A stretch of 64,000 bases of DNA from the NCBI RefSeq assembly GCF_000292915.1, contig NC_018513.1, forward strand, positions 2,976,001-3,040,000. The letters are read 5' to 3'. The position numbers and the translations under genes were made by a program. Of this stretch, positions 26,401-34,400 are shown in pieces. Source of the stretch: Burkholderia cepacia GG4. GTDB lineage: Bacteria; Pseudomonadota; Gammaproteobacteria; Burkholderiales; Burkholderiaceae. The notes under the pieces are model-generated. The model was not told the origin of the DNA and made no database searches. It saw nothing but the letters and a program-made list of their open reading frames with translations. The stretch's first letter is position 1. Every line of letters begins with the position of its first letter.

Positions 26401-27028
26401 CGCCGACCAGCAGTTCCGGCGAATACTCCAGGAACTGCGTTTGCGCCAGATCACGAGCGATGTAGTCATACATCCGGCCAAGCAGCACGTTGCTTTCCGC
26501 GACGCCCCAATTGAACTGTCGGCCGCCGCGGGTTCGCTCACCCCAGAACACCTTGTTGATCGCGATGTTGCGCTTGAGTCCCTTATCGCTCGCATATGAG
26601 AGAAAGCGCGTCCATCCCTCGCACCATCGATCCCAGAATTCGGTACCGCCGGAGCGAACTGTCCTGCCCCGCTTGTATTCCTGCGCAAATCCGGCACGAA
26701 CGATTTCGTCGGACAGCGTGCAGCAACGTCCGGTCGGATCGTCGACCCACAGATCGAATCGCTCGTCGATGAGATCGACCAACACGATGTCGGTCTCGTC
26801 GACGAGTGCGTCCCGGAAAAAGCGCTTCGTCAGATCGCGCTCGACGACCCTGCGCCCGAACGACGACGGAATGTCGGATACGCAGCGCGGAATGTCGTCC
26901 GAGAACGGAACGGCGTTGAGCGACGCGAGCGACGAGCGAGCGTAGTAATCCAACAACTCGATCGAGTCATCAGATACATATTCCAGCGCGTCCCTCGATA
27001 CACATGTACCCAGAATCAACAGTTTCAT
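23405..27028 (-). CDS. Large capsule protein: N-terminal DUF6270 domain plus C-terminal GNAT/FemAB-like acyltransferase
   Basis: A 1207-residue protein. Residues 1 to about 245 match the DUF6270 type found in polysaccharide loci (MKLLILGTCVSRDALEY; DNHRWGVSPFHYVPDLYRE). The middle is unrecognised. Near residue 790 there is a Cys cluster (CDACVADVNC) followed by HNKRWH, possibly a metal site. Residues about 850-1015 resemble a GNAT/FemAB acyl-transferase half (FFGAFFEGRIRAYITMF, NVFKTGLGFRRSRVMVYDV). The last 190 residues are unrecognised. The start at 27028 was chosen where DUF6270 begins. AT-rich patches at about 24750-25400 contrast with its neighbours and hint at a mosaic origin. It may modify the sugar chain, but its function is not known. 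Confidence 0.7.
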   Translation of the reverse strand: MKLLILGTCVSRDALEYVSDDSIELLDYYARSSLASLNAVPFSDDIPRCVSDIPSSFGRRVVERDLTKRFFRDALVDETDIVLVDLIDERFDLWVDDPTGRCCTLSDEIVRAGFAQEYKRGRTVRSGGTEFWDRWCEGWTRFLSYASDKGLKRNIAINKVFWGERTRGGRQFNWGVAESNVLLGRMYDYIARDLAQTQFLEYSPELLVGDDNHRWGVSPFHYVPDLYRETIRLLHEFDRLTCVAAEQYERCAGDSIGHSTSSALIVTSDTASQEPVMVEAVGIEQDGSLVQARLRRSLLASGANVTLCRNGDIVDTKSGVEAGAIAFERAKRDGIYWLETGAGDGGPSAAGTFSVPVCRNLPRYEQEEWAASTNQPTAFEYVAGGRIFQVLFRPGEQRELLVLVCSEQTFGKMARIVGARGGIGDEPRLDSALLCILDSHRHIDQIQAPVLESLQWADDAALAELSSLVLDTAEQLTIDVSAICICGVESDGISALRLATRLDGAAGIATSVLPDLTNGLVNERLAASRGIGTEIDQVAIKPDPGPGFVEALSFVRESYNSRLFVFEDIRNRAAWEKYFKPVWTAVGGIYPDVEANSSLSDGQYLKAYRNSANVCSLDGEVLMKEMFRRLIGRDALYTIESLVLTSEIVWFDTGAKFTDIVIQASVGNYPAGKRGASLAVFEFDAEPATDALARAGIAKSDFGYYRYLDSSVHDDTLDFVVTLEGLDCRRFGLRAWSWSYPIFLNNLTSNHKPSTVHSIAQSYKVRSLESWRAGDDGLPLVHGNLLSICDACVADVNCANHNKRWHSNMADAHKSNRYYGVEDHLFDVDGRQLFARTYTGNPSFLAIPKSHADYLKFIGDSSRNMIRKAGRNGYEYKAANPDDYPDDILDIRTSTEVRQGKKIPEYFYRRPQSILLKHACPLHREIFFGAFFEGRIRAYITMFCFGEILQINHILGHRDHLSSGVMNLLMSEAVRVIIDTMPWVRGINYLYQGNVGAGLNVFKTGLGFRRSRVMVYDVGPDLDAKVKRVLDIPKSDDAAEVPPAHASERSRKVEGKRIKEVEIAWSVHAGVDDAFRVITEQVGDLAKIAATADSGIGPDDVQSGANGLVVECKDPAAVSRVLTKGLKELGTVLGAGSKVVFHIVADQPGDSGSRAADFLRRRSGEDALSAGAVRNIFKGSRFVPTLVVKYGEADDKWSSLIVVDKID

Positions 27029-27108
27029 CGTATTTCTCGAACTCCCGGTACATTCAGCGCCCCGCTCTTCGCGGCACTCGACGGAACCCTCCGACGACCG
27101 ACATATCC

Positions 27109-29358
27109 TCAAACGTTGGCAATGCGCTTCAGGGTCGCCCAATGCTTGGACGTCATCGCACTCCACGAACGCGATTGGGCGAGTTCGATGCGCGCTTCGC
27201 GATGCACGTCCTCCTCCAGTTCATCCAGCGATTCGTTGATTGCCCGGATCCACTCCGCCTTGCTTGCAGCGACCCGCAGCAACGGACTCTTGACCGTTAC
27301 CGCGTTCATCGGCGACGAAATGACCGGCTTGCCGGCGGCGAAATATTCCCAGAGCTTCAGCGGTTCGACCGCGTGCATGGCGTCGTTGACGACGAAAGGA
27401 ATGATCGCCACGTCATACCGTGCGACGGCGGCAGCGCCGACCGGTCGACTGACACGTCCGGCAAAGAACACGTTGGGGAGCGCCATCAGGCGTTCGACGT
27501 GTTCCTCGACGTCCTTCAATCGGTGCTTCTCGACTTGTCCATTGAACACGAAATCCAGTTCCGGCATGTCCGCGCATACTTCGGACATCATTTTCCAGTC
27601 GAAGAAATCGCTCAGATTGCCGAGATATCCGATCGACTTTCGCTTGGCGGAGCGCGCCGCATCGAAACAGCGATAGCGCGCAAACACGTCGTACGCGACG
27701 CCGTTCCCGACCAGGCTCCACGAGCCTGCATGATGTTTCTTGCGATCGGCGAGAGGCTGCGACGTGAAGAACACGTGATCGGCCTCCCGGAGCACCTCGG
27801 GTTCGAGTCGCGCCACCTCGGGATACGTTGCCCCGGTACTGAAATCGGCGGTGTATTCGTCGTACACCTCATACACGAACGTCGCCTTCTCGCGGAGATG
27901 TTTTCTCTGGTTCGGCTTGTAGATCCAGTGAACGACCTTGCTCCGCGCGCCGTACAGATGCGCAGCAACTCTTTCGGCAATCTCGCCGAGGGCATCGTTC
28001 GATTTCAGCAATGCGTGAACGTCGGCTCCGGCAGGGAACCCGCCGGTCAGAAGCCGGATCCGCGCGACATTGTCGCTTTCGCGAACCGGCTTCAAAGCCA
28101 ACGACGACAGCATCTCGCTTTCAAGCGTCGCATTCCCCTTGAGCAGGGTTGCGTAATGACTGCCGGGTTCGACGATCAGGAATTCGCATGCGTCGCCGGC
28201 GTTCCGTGCCAGCGCCTCGAGCATTTCCCGGCGATGGAATCCGTGCCACGCGTCGATCGCCCACACGACCACGACCGTCTTCTGCCGGGTCGCTACCGCG
28301 CTGGCCTGCGCAGCGGATTGCTTGGGAAGCAGCACGTCAAGCCACTGGTCCCGAACGACGTCGGCACTGTAGGTTTCCCCGATGAACGCGGATCCTTGGG
28401 ACGCGAGCCTCGCGCCGGTATTCGATTGACGGAAGAAATCAATGTTGTCCGCCGCAGCCTGTGCCGAATCGACCAGCGGTAGCAGCGGATAGATGGTCTT
28501 CGCACCGTCCCAGTTCCAGACGACCGGAATCGCTCGCGAGCACATCCCCTCGGCCACCGCCATATGGAAGCTTTCGAAGTCCGACGGCGAGAGCAGGAAT
28601 CCGATTTTCCTGAACCATTGGTGCACGTCGTCGCCGGCAGGATCGAACACGACCTTGTGTCGCAAGTCGCTACTGTTGATCGTTTCGAATATCTTCGTGT
28701 AGTACTCGCGTTCAGCGGTACGAGCCATCAGCCAGCGATAGCTCTGCGGGCTCGCCCCCTTGACGTGCAACGTGTAGCGCTCGTCCTTCTCCAGCAACAG
28801 GCGCAGCGTATCGAGCGCGAGGTCGAGCCGCTTGCGGGATGGCACGATCCCGATCATGCCGAGATTGAACTCGTTGCCCCCCATCTTTTCCTGCTGGAAG
28901 CGCTTCGAATCCAGGAAGTTGCCGACAACGCGAACCTTCTCCTTCGGCATGGGGAATTTGGCGACGCACTCCTCCAGGATATGCTGACCGACAAACACCA
29001 CCTCATCCATCTTCTCGTAGTCGATCTCCGCGGGATACGGCGTGTTGCGTTCCTGCAGATGCAGCCGCGTGACCAGGCGCTGGCCGTCACGCTTGTGCTT
29101 TGCGCAGAATACCGCGTTGCCGAGCGCCCATTCGGCCACGACGATATCCGCCCACTCCATCATTTCGAGCGTCTTCTTCGGATCGTGGTCGTTATGGCCG
29201 GGCCAGTAATCCTCCTTGAATTCGAACAGGCCGGTGGCCTCGAGATGCGACTGGAGCGGATACCAGAACTTCTGGTCGTGACCACAGACAAGTACTTTGC
29301 GTTTGCCGGCCTTCATTTCTTTATAACGATAGATATCAAACGTGGTAGAGGTCGCCAT
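27109..29358 (-). CDS. Double-domain glycosyltransferase
   Basis: 749 residues with two GT-B-like parts. In the first (about residues 15-350) MIGIVPSRKRLDLAL and LSPSDFESFHMAVAEGMCSRAIPVVWNWDGA match GT4-type acceptor and donor sites. The second (about 370-749) has IYKPNQRKHLREKATFVYEVYDE, IGYLGNLSDFFDW and a C-terminal segment VEPLKLWEYFAAGKPVISSP typical of GT4 enzymes. The start at 29358 precedes MATSTTFDIYRYKEM; the upstream part of the open frame has no family likeness. It probably forms two successive linkages of the capsule repeat. It lies 32 bases after the coiled-coil glycosyltransferase gene. Confidence 0.82.
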   Translation of the reverse strand: MATSTTFDIYRYKEMKAGKRKVLVCGHDQKFWYPLQSHLEATGLFEFKEDYWPGHNDHDPKKTLEMMEWADIVVAEWALGNAVFCAKHKRDGQRLVTRLHLQERNTPYPAEIDYEKMDEVVFVGQHILEECVAKFPMPKEKVRVVGNFLDSKRFQQEKMGGNEFNLGMIGIVPSRKRLDLALDTLRLLLEKDERYTLHVKGASPQSYRWLMARTAEREYYTKIFETINSSDLRHKVVFDPAGDDVHQWFRKIGFLLSPSDFESFHMAVAEGMCSRAIPVVWNWDGAKTIYPLLPLVDSAQAAADNIDFFRQSNTGARLASQGSAFIGETYSADVVRDQWLDVLLPKQSAAQASAVATRQKTVVVVWAIDAWHGFHRREMLEALARNAGDACEFLIVEPGSHYATLLKGNATLESEMLSSLALKPVRESDNVARIRLLTGGFPAGADVHALLKSNDALGEIAERVAAHLYGARSKVVHWIYKPNQRKHLREKATFVYEVYDEYTADFSTGATYPEVARLEPEVLREADHVFFTSQPLADRKKHHAGSWSLVGNGVAYDVFARYRCFDAARSAKRKSIGYLGNLSDFFDWKMMSEVCADMPELDFVFNGQVEKHRLKDVEEHVERLMALPNVFFAGRVSRPVGAAAVARYDVAIIPFVVNDAMHAVEPLKLWEYFAAGKPVISSPMNAVTVKSPLLRVAASKAEWIRAINESLDELEEDVHREARIELAQSRSWSAMTSKHWATLKRIANV

Positions 29359-29390
29359 CGCATACGCTCGGGCGCTTCGACTCGGGTCGG

Positions 29391-31637
29391 TCAGATCTGG
29401 ATCGCCGCAATCTTGTTGCGCAGCACTGCCTCGCGCATTTTTGCCACGTCCGGCAAGTAGTTCGCCGAATCCGCCGAGAACGAACGCAGCGACCCTTGAC
29501 CGTCCAGCACCGCACCATCGGGACCCAGCATCTCGAGCACCGGGCTTTGAGCGGGCTTCACACGCAGCAGCCACGCCTGATGATCGCGCTCGACGTCGAA
29601 CGCGTACCGGTCCGTGCCGTCGCGAGGCTTGCCAACGATATCCGCCTGGCTGTAGACAAATGCGTGAAGCAGATCCTGCAGGTACCACTTCCCGTAGAAG
29701 GCCCGCGGAGAAAACACGCCGACATGCGTCGCGTTGAAGGCAGCGCTCGCGCGGGAGACGGCTTCGCCGAGATGATTCCCGGGCGAAACGACTTCCACGT
29801 CCGGCATATCGAGGGATTTGACCGACCCCTTACGGGCAAACAGCACCAGCCGCTTCGCCGAAACCGACATGGCCTGGGAGGCAAACATGTCGGCGACGCG
29901 TCGCGCTTCGTTCGCGTTGTCCACTACCGCGAAGACCAGCACGCGCACATCTTCAATGACGCGCTTCTTGATGCCGACCGTGTCGAGAATCTGCTGGGTA
30001 CGGTGCGCGAACGTATGCTCGGAGAACACTGCACGGATGCCATTCAGGCTTCTTCGGCGCCACTCGTCAGGCGACTCGAGCAAAGCACGCATCGCCTCGT
30101 CGGCTTCCTTCGCATCGTCAACGGTCCAGACGAGGTCCCGGCCGAACGTTTCGTCGATGCCGAGCGATCGCGTACTCACGACCGGCGTGCCGCAGGCGAG
30201 CAGCTCGTAGACCCGTCGCGAGAACATCGTGCGCGAATCGATGACCGAATTCACGTTCAGGAAAACGCTGTAGCGCCGGTAAGCCCGGGACATTTCGTCA
30301 TACGGCAGGCTGCCGCGGATGCAGCCCTGGAAGCGCTCCGGAAACGCGAAATCGCTCTTTGCGCCAGCCGCATGATTGCGGTCGAAGATGTCGAGCTTGT
30401 GCTTCATCGCTGCATCGAGCAGCATGATCTGGTCGTCCCGGCGATCCGCGAACCGGTTCGCATAATAGCTACCGGCAAAACACAGTTTTCCGTTCCGTTC
30501 GCTCGAACCGATCGGATTATGCAGTCCGGGTTCGCACGCGAAGGGCAGCACATTCACGTTCGAGGACGAGCGCGCAGCGTACTGAGGCATCGCCTCCTCC
30601 GCCGTCGTGAACACGAAGTCGAACTGGCGTGCCGCCTCGATGAAGTTGTTGAAGTGGACGGGATCTTCCTTGTTCCAGAATACCGTCGGAATTCCGCGCT
30701 CCTTGAAGCCGTTTACCATGGCCTGCAGTTCGCGTCCCGGCGGATGCGCATAGGAACCGACGCGATACTGCCAGGACGACCGGTTTCCGCGCCATGCGGA
30801 TTCGATCAGAAGCAGTTCCGGCTGGTCGCGCGCCAGGAGGCCTTTCCAGTTGTCCGGGCGCGGCTCGACCAGATTGAGGTATGGCGCGAAGCACTCGCGG
30901 CTGAATTCGTCGAACACCGTCATCGCCGTGACCGTCGAATGCACCGGCGCTGCCGGCCATCCGAGGATCGACAGATCCTCGCCGAGCGGAATGTCGATCG
31001 TCGTCGGTTGCGCCGGTGCGGGAACAGAAGCAGGCGCCGGCGCCGCGATCGTCGGGGTATCGATCCGCTTCGCTTCACTGCCCATCATGCGACGCTTCAG
31101 CATCTTCTGCTTGTAGCGCTGATTGGCCTGCCATAACCGCAATGGCAGCGTGAAGACCTGGCGGATGCTTTTCGTGCCAACAAGCGCGCTGCCAAGATCC
31201 CAGGTGAGCGAATTGCTCACCCGGTTGAATTCGTTCTCGAAAATCCTGGCCTGCTTCTCGAGCTTCCTGTTTCGCTCGATCTCGTATTGAAGCTTCGCAT
31301 AGTGCCCGGCCCGCTTCTGCTGGGCGACATCCAGTTCGGCGCGCAGGCTCGCGATCTGCTTACGCGCTTCGGCAAGCTCGTCGTTGAGCTGCTGAAATTC
31401 CGGAACACCCAGCAACGTCTGATCGAGCGCGGTCTTCAGCTGCGAAACCTCGTTCACCAGCTTTGCATTTCGCTCGATTTCGAAGATGAGCTTCTTGTAG
31501 TGACCGCCTCGCTTGGTCTGTGCAACTTCGAGTTCGCGCTGCAGCACGTCGATCGTGCTTGCGAGCGTGGCTGGATCACGTTCGGAAGACGTCTGGATCG
31601 TCATTGCCTCTGGTGTCGCTGGGGTCTGCTTGTTCAT
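29391..31637 (-). CDS. Coiled-coil plus CgeB-type glycosyltransferase
   Basis: 748 residues. About residues 15-150 are a long coiled coil rich in Glu, Gln, Lys and Leu. It contains a repeated unit: QREL-E-VAQTKRGGHYKKL is echoed by RAEL-D-VAQQKRAGHYAKL. A Pro/Ala-rich linker (near 195-215) leads to a CgeB-like glycosyltransferase domain at about 225-540, paralogous to the gene at 22282-23280. The final 200 residues (LVFAVVDNANEARRVADMF...) form a further domain I do not recognise. The coiled coil may measure or scaffold the polymerising complex, as in some chain-length-controlling transferases; that is speculation. Confidence 0.78.
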   Translation of the reverse strand: MNKQTPATPEAMTIQTSSERDPATLASTIDVLQRELEVAQTKRGGHYKKLIFEIERNAKLVNEVSQLKTALDQTLLGVPEFQQLNDELAEARKQIASLRAELDVAQQKRAGHYAKLQYEIERNRKLEKQARIFENEFNRVSNSLTWDLGSALVGTKSIRQVFTLPLRLWQANQRYKQKMLKRRMMGSEAKRIDTPTIAAPAPASVPAPAQPTTIDIPLGEDLSILGWPAAPVHSTVTAMTVFDEFSRECFAPYLNLVEPRPDNWKGLLARDQPELLLIESAWRGNRSSWQYRVGSYAHPPGRELQAMVNGFKERGIPTVFWNKEDPVHFNNFIEAARQFDFVFTTAEEAMPQYAARSSSNVNVLPFACEPGLHNPIGSSERNGKLCFAGSYYANRFADRRDDQIMLLDAAMKHKLDIFDRNHAAGAKSDFAFPERFQGCIRGSLPYDEMSRAYRRYSVFLNVNSVIDSRTMFSRRVYELLACGTPVVSTRSLGIDETFGRDLVWTVDDAKEADEAMRALLESPDEWRRRSLNGIRAVFSEHTFAHRTQQILDTVGIKKRVIEDVRVLVFAVVDNANEARRVADMFASQAMSVSAKRLVLFARKGSVKSLDMPDVEVVSPGNHLGEAVSRASAAFNATHVGVFSPRAFYGKWYLQDLLHAFVYSQADIVGKPRDGTDRYAFDVERDHQAWLLRVKPAQSPVLEMLGPDGAVLDGQGSLRSFSADSANYLPDVAKMREAVLRNKIAAIQI

Positions 31638-31737
31638 TGCGTACTGGCGTAACGGTTTGGAGGAGCATCGGTGCGAACGGCCTGGAGGACCGGCCTTCCC
31701 GTCGGCCGATACGTCCCCCTGTCTGTATTAGGCTCGA

Positions 31738-33003
31738 TCAACTCCAGAGGCCCTTGGTATCGACGAGCCGCTGCCAGCATTGCAGTTCCGGCTTCTCCTT
31801 GAAGTTCGCGTGATCGACAAGCAAGACCAGCACGTCTGCGCTGCCGATGGCTTGGTCGAGCGTCGCCAGGCGAACACCCGCTTGCGCCAGTTGTTTCGGC
31901 AGATCGTCGATGTACGGCTCGACCGCGACCACGTGCTCCGGATAAATCCTGGCCAGATTAAGCGCGATGTCGACCGACGGGCTTTCACGCAGATCGTCGA
32001 TGTTCGGCTTGAATGCGAGTCCAAGGCACGCGATGCGAATATCGCTTGCGCTCTTGCCCTCGGCAACGGCTGCCTCGACAGCTTCCTTCACCTTGGAGAT
32101 CACCCATTCCGGCTTGCTGTCGTTCACCTCGCGGGCGGCGCGGATCAGCCTTGCCTGTTCAGGCGTCTTGTTCACGATGAACCATGGATCGACTGCGATG
32201 CAGTGGCCGCCCACCCCGGGCCCCGGCTGCAGGATGTTGACGCGCGGATGATGGTTGGCGATCTGGATAAGCTCCCACACGTCGATATTCAGCTTGTCGC
32301 AGATCAACGACAGTTCGTTGGCGAAAGCAATGTTGACGTCGCGGAATGCGTTTTCCGTGAGCTTGGACATCTCCGCCGTACGCGCGTCGGTAATCAGCAG
32401 TTGGCCCTTTACGAAGATGCGATAGACGTCCTGTGCACGCACCGCCGATGCCGCATTGAGGCCGCCGATCACGCGATCGTTCTCCACCAGTTCGCGAATC
32501 ACCTGCCCCGGCAGGACGCGCTCGGGGCAATACGCGACATGGACGTCGCACTCTTGCGCCCCATCGCTCGCGAATACGAGATCCTTGCGCATTTGCGAAA
32601 GCCATTTCGCCATCTGCTCCGTGGTTCCGACCGGCGACGTCGATTCGAGAATCACGACGTTGCCTTTCCTGAGAACCGGCGCGATCGATTCGCTGGCGGC
32701 CTTCACGTACGAAAGATCCGGCTCGTAGCCGGCACGGAACGGAGTCGGCACCGCAATCATGAACGCATCGGCCGGCTCGGCGACCATCGAAGCCCGCAGC
32801 CACCCTTCCCGAACCGCGTCTCGAACGACACTGTCCAGTTCCGGTTCGACGATATGTACTTTGCCCGCATTGATCGTATCGACAGCATTCCTGTCGATGT
32901 CCACACCGATCACGCGGACCTTGCGCGAAGCCAGCACGGCGGCGGTCGGCAAGCCGATGTATCCGAGGCCGATGACGGAAACGGTATTAATAGATTGCGT
33001 CAC
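31738..33003 (-). CDS. wecC: UDP-N-acetyl-D-mannosamine dehydrogenase
   Basis: A 421-residue member of the UDP-glucose/GDP-mannose dehydrogenase family. It starts with VIGLGYIGLPTA (NAD loop) and has the catalytic Cys in GPGVGGHCIAVDPWF. STSPVGTTEQM and FKPNIDDLRESPS are family signatures. It oxidises UDP-ManNAc to UDP-ManNAcA. The start is GTG at 33003, supported by an AAGGA site 6-7 bases upstream. It directly follows wecB (106 bases), the enzyme that makes its substrate. Together they imply ManNAcA in the capsule, since no enterobacterial common antigen genes are nearby. Confidence 0.93.
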   Translation of the reverse strand: MTQSINTVSVIGLGYIGLPTAAVLASRKVRVIGVDIDRNAVDTINAGKVHIVEPELDSVVRDAVREGWLRASMVAEPADAFMIAVPTPFRAGYEPDLSYVKAASESIAPVLRKGNVVILESTSPVGTTEQMAKWLSQMRKDLVFASDGAQECDVHVAYCPERVLPGQVIRELVENDRVIGGLNAASAVRAQDVYRIFVKGQLLITDARTAEMSKLTENAFRDVNIAFANELSLICDKLNIDVWELIQIANHHPRVNILQPGPGVGGHCIAVDPWFIVNKTPEQARLIRAAREVNDSKPEWVISKVKEAVEAAVAEGKSASDIRIACLGLAFKPNIDDLRESPSVDIALNLARIYPEHVVAVEPYIDDLPKQLAQAGVRLATLDQAIGSADVLVLLVDHANFKEKPELQCWQRLVDTKGLWS

Positions 33004-33109
33004 AATACATCCTTGATTGCTTGTTGATTCTTCGCGCATCGCCCGCGCAGGCGGGCAATTCGAGTGCGATGTCCCGATCGATTCGGTCCTACTGGCGGAT
33101 ACCGGCCTT

Positions 33110-34270
33110 TCAGTCAGCGAGCAGCTCGGCCGCTGTCTGCCCCTGGTCGGTAACACCACCGGCGAGAAACGAAACGATCCGGTCGCACGCGAGGCCGTCG
33201 CCATATGGGTTGTGCGCGCGAGCCATTTCCTCGTAGCGGACCGGGTCGTCGAGCAGTTCACTGCACGCGGCAACGATTCGATGGCTGTCCGAACCAACGA
33301 GACGCACGGTGCCCGCGGCAACCGCCTCCGGTCGCTCGGTCGTGTCACGCATGACAAGCACCGGCTTGCCAAGCGACGGGGCCTCTTCCTGAATGCCGCC
33401 CGAGTCGGTCAGAATCACCGTGGAACGCGACATCAGGTATACGAACGGCAGATAATCCTGGGGATTCAGGAGATGCACGTTTGCGATGCCCGAAAGAATC
33501 TCTTCGGCGGGCAGCTTGACTTGCGGATTCAGATGGATCGGATAGACGAAGTCGACATCCTTGTACCGGCTCGCAAGTTGCCTGATGGCATGGCAGATGT
33601 TCCGGATACCGTCGCCGAAATTCTCGCGGCGATGCGCGGTGACCAGCACCATGCGGCGCTCAGGGTCAAGCATCGGGAATGCTTCGCGCATCTGGCTCTG
33701 CAATGCGTCGTCCTGTTCGAGACGTCGCGTCACGGCCAACAACGCATCGATGACCGTGTTGCCCGTGACGATGATGTCTTCGTCGCGCACGCGTTCTGCA
33801 ATAAGATTCTCGCGTGAAGCTTCGGTCGGTGCGAAGTGCAGATCGGCAAGCTGACCGGTCAACTTGCGATTCCCCTCCTCCGGCCACGGGGAATACATGT
33901 CTCCGCTGCGCAGCCCTGCCTCGATGTGTCCGACCTTGATTTTCAGATAGAACGAGGCCAGCGCACTCGCAAACGTCGTCGTCGTGTCGCCGTGCACGAG
34001 TACGTAGTCCGGACGGAACGATTCCAGAACCGGTGTGATCTCGTTCACGATATCGCACGTGATCGATTGCAGCGTCTGCCCTGCCTTCATCAAGTTCAGA
34101 TCGTAATCTGGCTTGATCTCGAACAGGTCGAGCACCTGATCGAGCATTTGCCGGTGTTGTGCGGTGACGCATACGCGACAATCCACACCCGGCTTCCCCC
34201 TAAGCGCGTGCACCAGTGGCGCCATCTTGATCGCCTCCGGCCGCGTGCCAAACACGGTCAGAATTTTCAT
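33110..34270 (-). CDS. wecB: UDP-N-acetylglucosamine 2-epimerase (non-hydrolysing)
   Basis: A 386-residue epimerase, close to the usual length. The start [15 protein letters not shown] is the hallmark of the family, with [31 protein letters not shown] and [22 protein letters not shown] further along. It interconverts UDP-GlcNAc and UDP-ManNAc. The ATG at 34270 was chosen over codons upstream because homology begins exactly there. It lies between kpsD-like and wecC. The 130-base gap before it contains a large inverted repeat at 34355-34393 that could regulate it. Confidence 0.95.
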   Translation of the reverse strand: MKILTVFGTRPEAIKMAPLVHALRGKPGVDCRVCVTAQHRQMLDQVLDLFEIKPDYDLNLMKAGQTLQSITCDIVNEITPVLESFRPDYVLVHGDTTTTFASALASFYLKIKVGHIEAGLRSGDMYSPWPEEGNRKLTGQLADLHFAPTEASRENLIAERVRDEDIIVTGNTVIDALLAVTRRLEQDDALQSQMREAFPMLDPERRMVLVTAHRRENFGDGIRNICHAIRQLASRYKDVDFVYPIHLNPQVKLPAEEILSGIANVHLLNPQDYLPFVYLMSRSTVILTDSGGIQEEAPSLGKPVLVMRDTTERPEAVAAGTVRLVGSDSHRIVAACSELLDDPVRYEEMARAHNPYGDGLACDRIVSFLAGGVTDQGQTAAELLAD

Positions 34271-34354
34271 GCTGTCTTTTTGCTTTTGTATAAGCCCGTT
34301 TCCGGGCACACCGCCGAAATGCGCTCGTACCAGTACGCGCTGCGGCCCTCTTTT

Positions 34355-34393
34355 GCGTTACGTAACGCGATCGCGATCACGTTACGTAACGTG
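34355..34393. promoter_or_regulatory. Large nested inverted repeat with two TTACGTAA palindromes
   Basis: Three perfect palindromes sit side by side: GCGTTACGTAACGC (34355-34368), GATCGCGATC (34369-34378) and CACGTTACGTAACGTG (34378-34393). The whole block from 34356 to 34391 is itself one inverted repeat with 18-base arms and a single mismatch. The two TTACGTAA cores are 24 bases apart, centre to centre. It lies between the kpsD-like stop and the wecB start. No T run follows on the minus strand, so it fits a protein-binding operator or an RNA hairpin better than a classical terminator. Confidence 0.6.
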
Positions 34394-34400
34394 CTACCTG

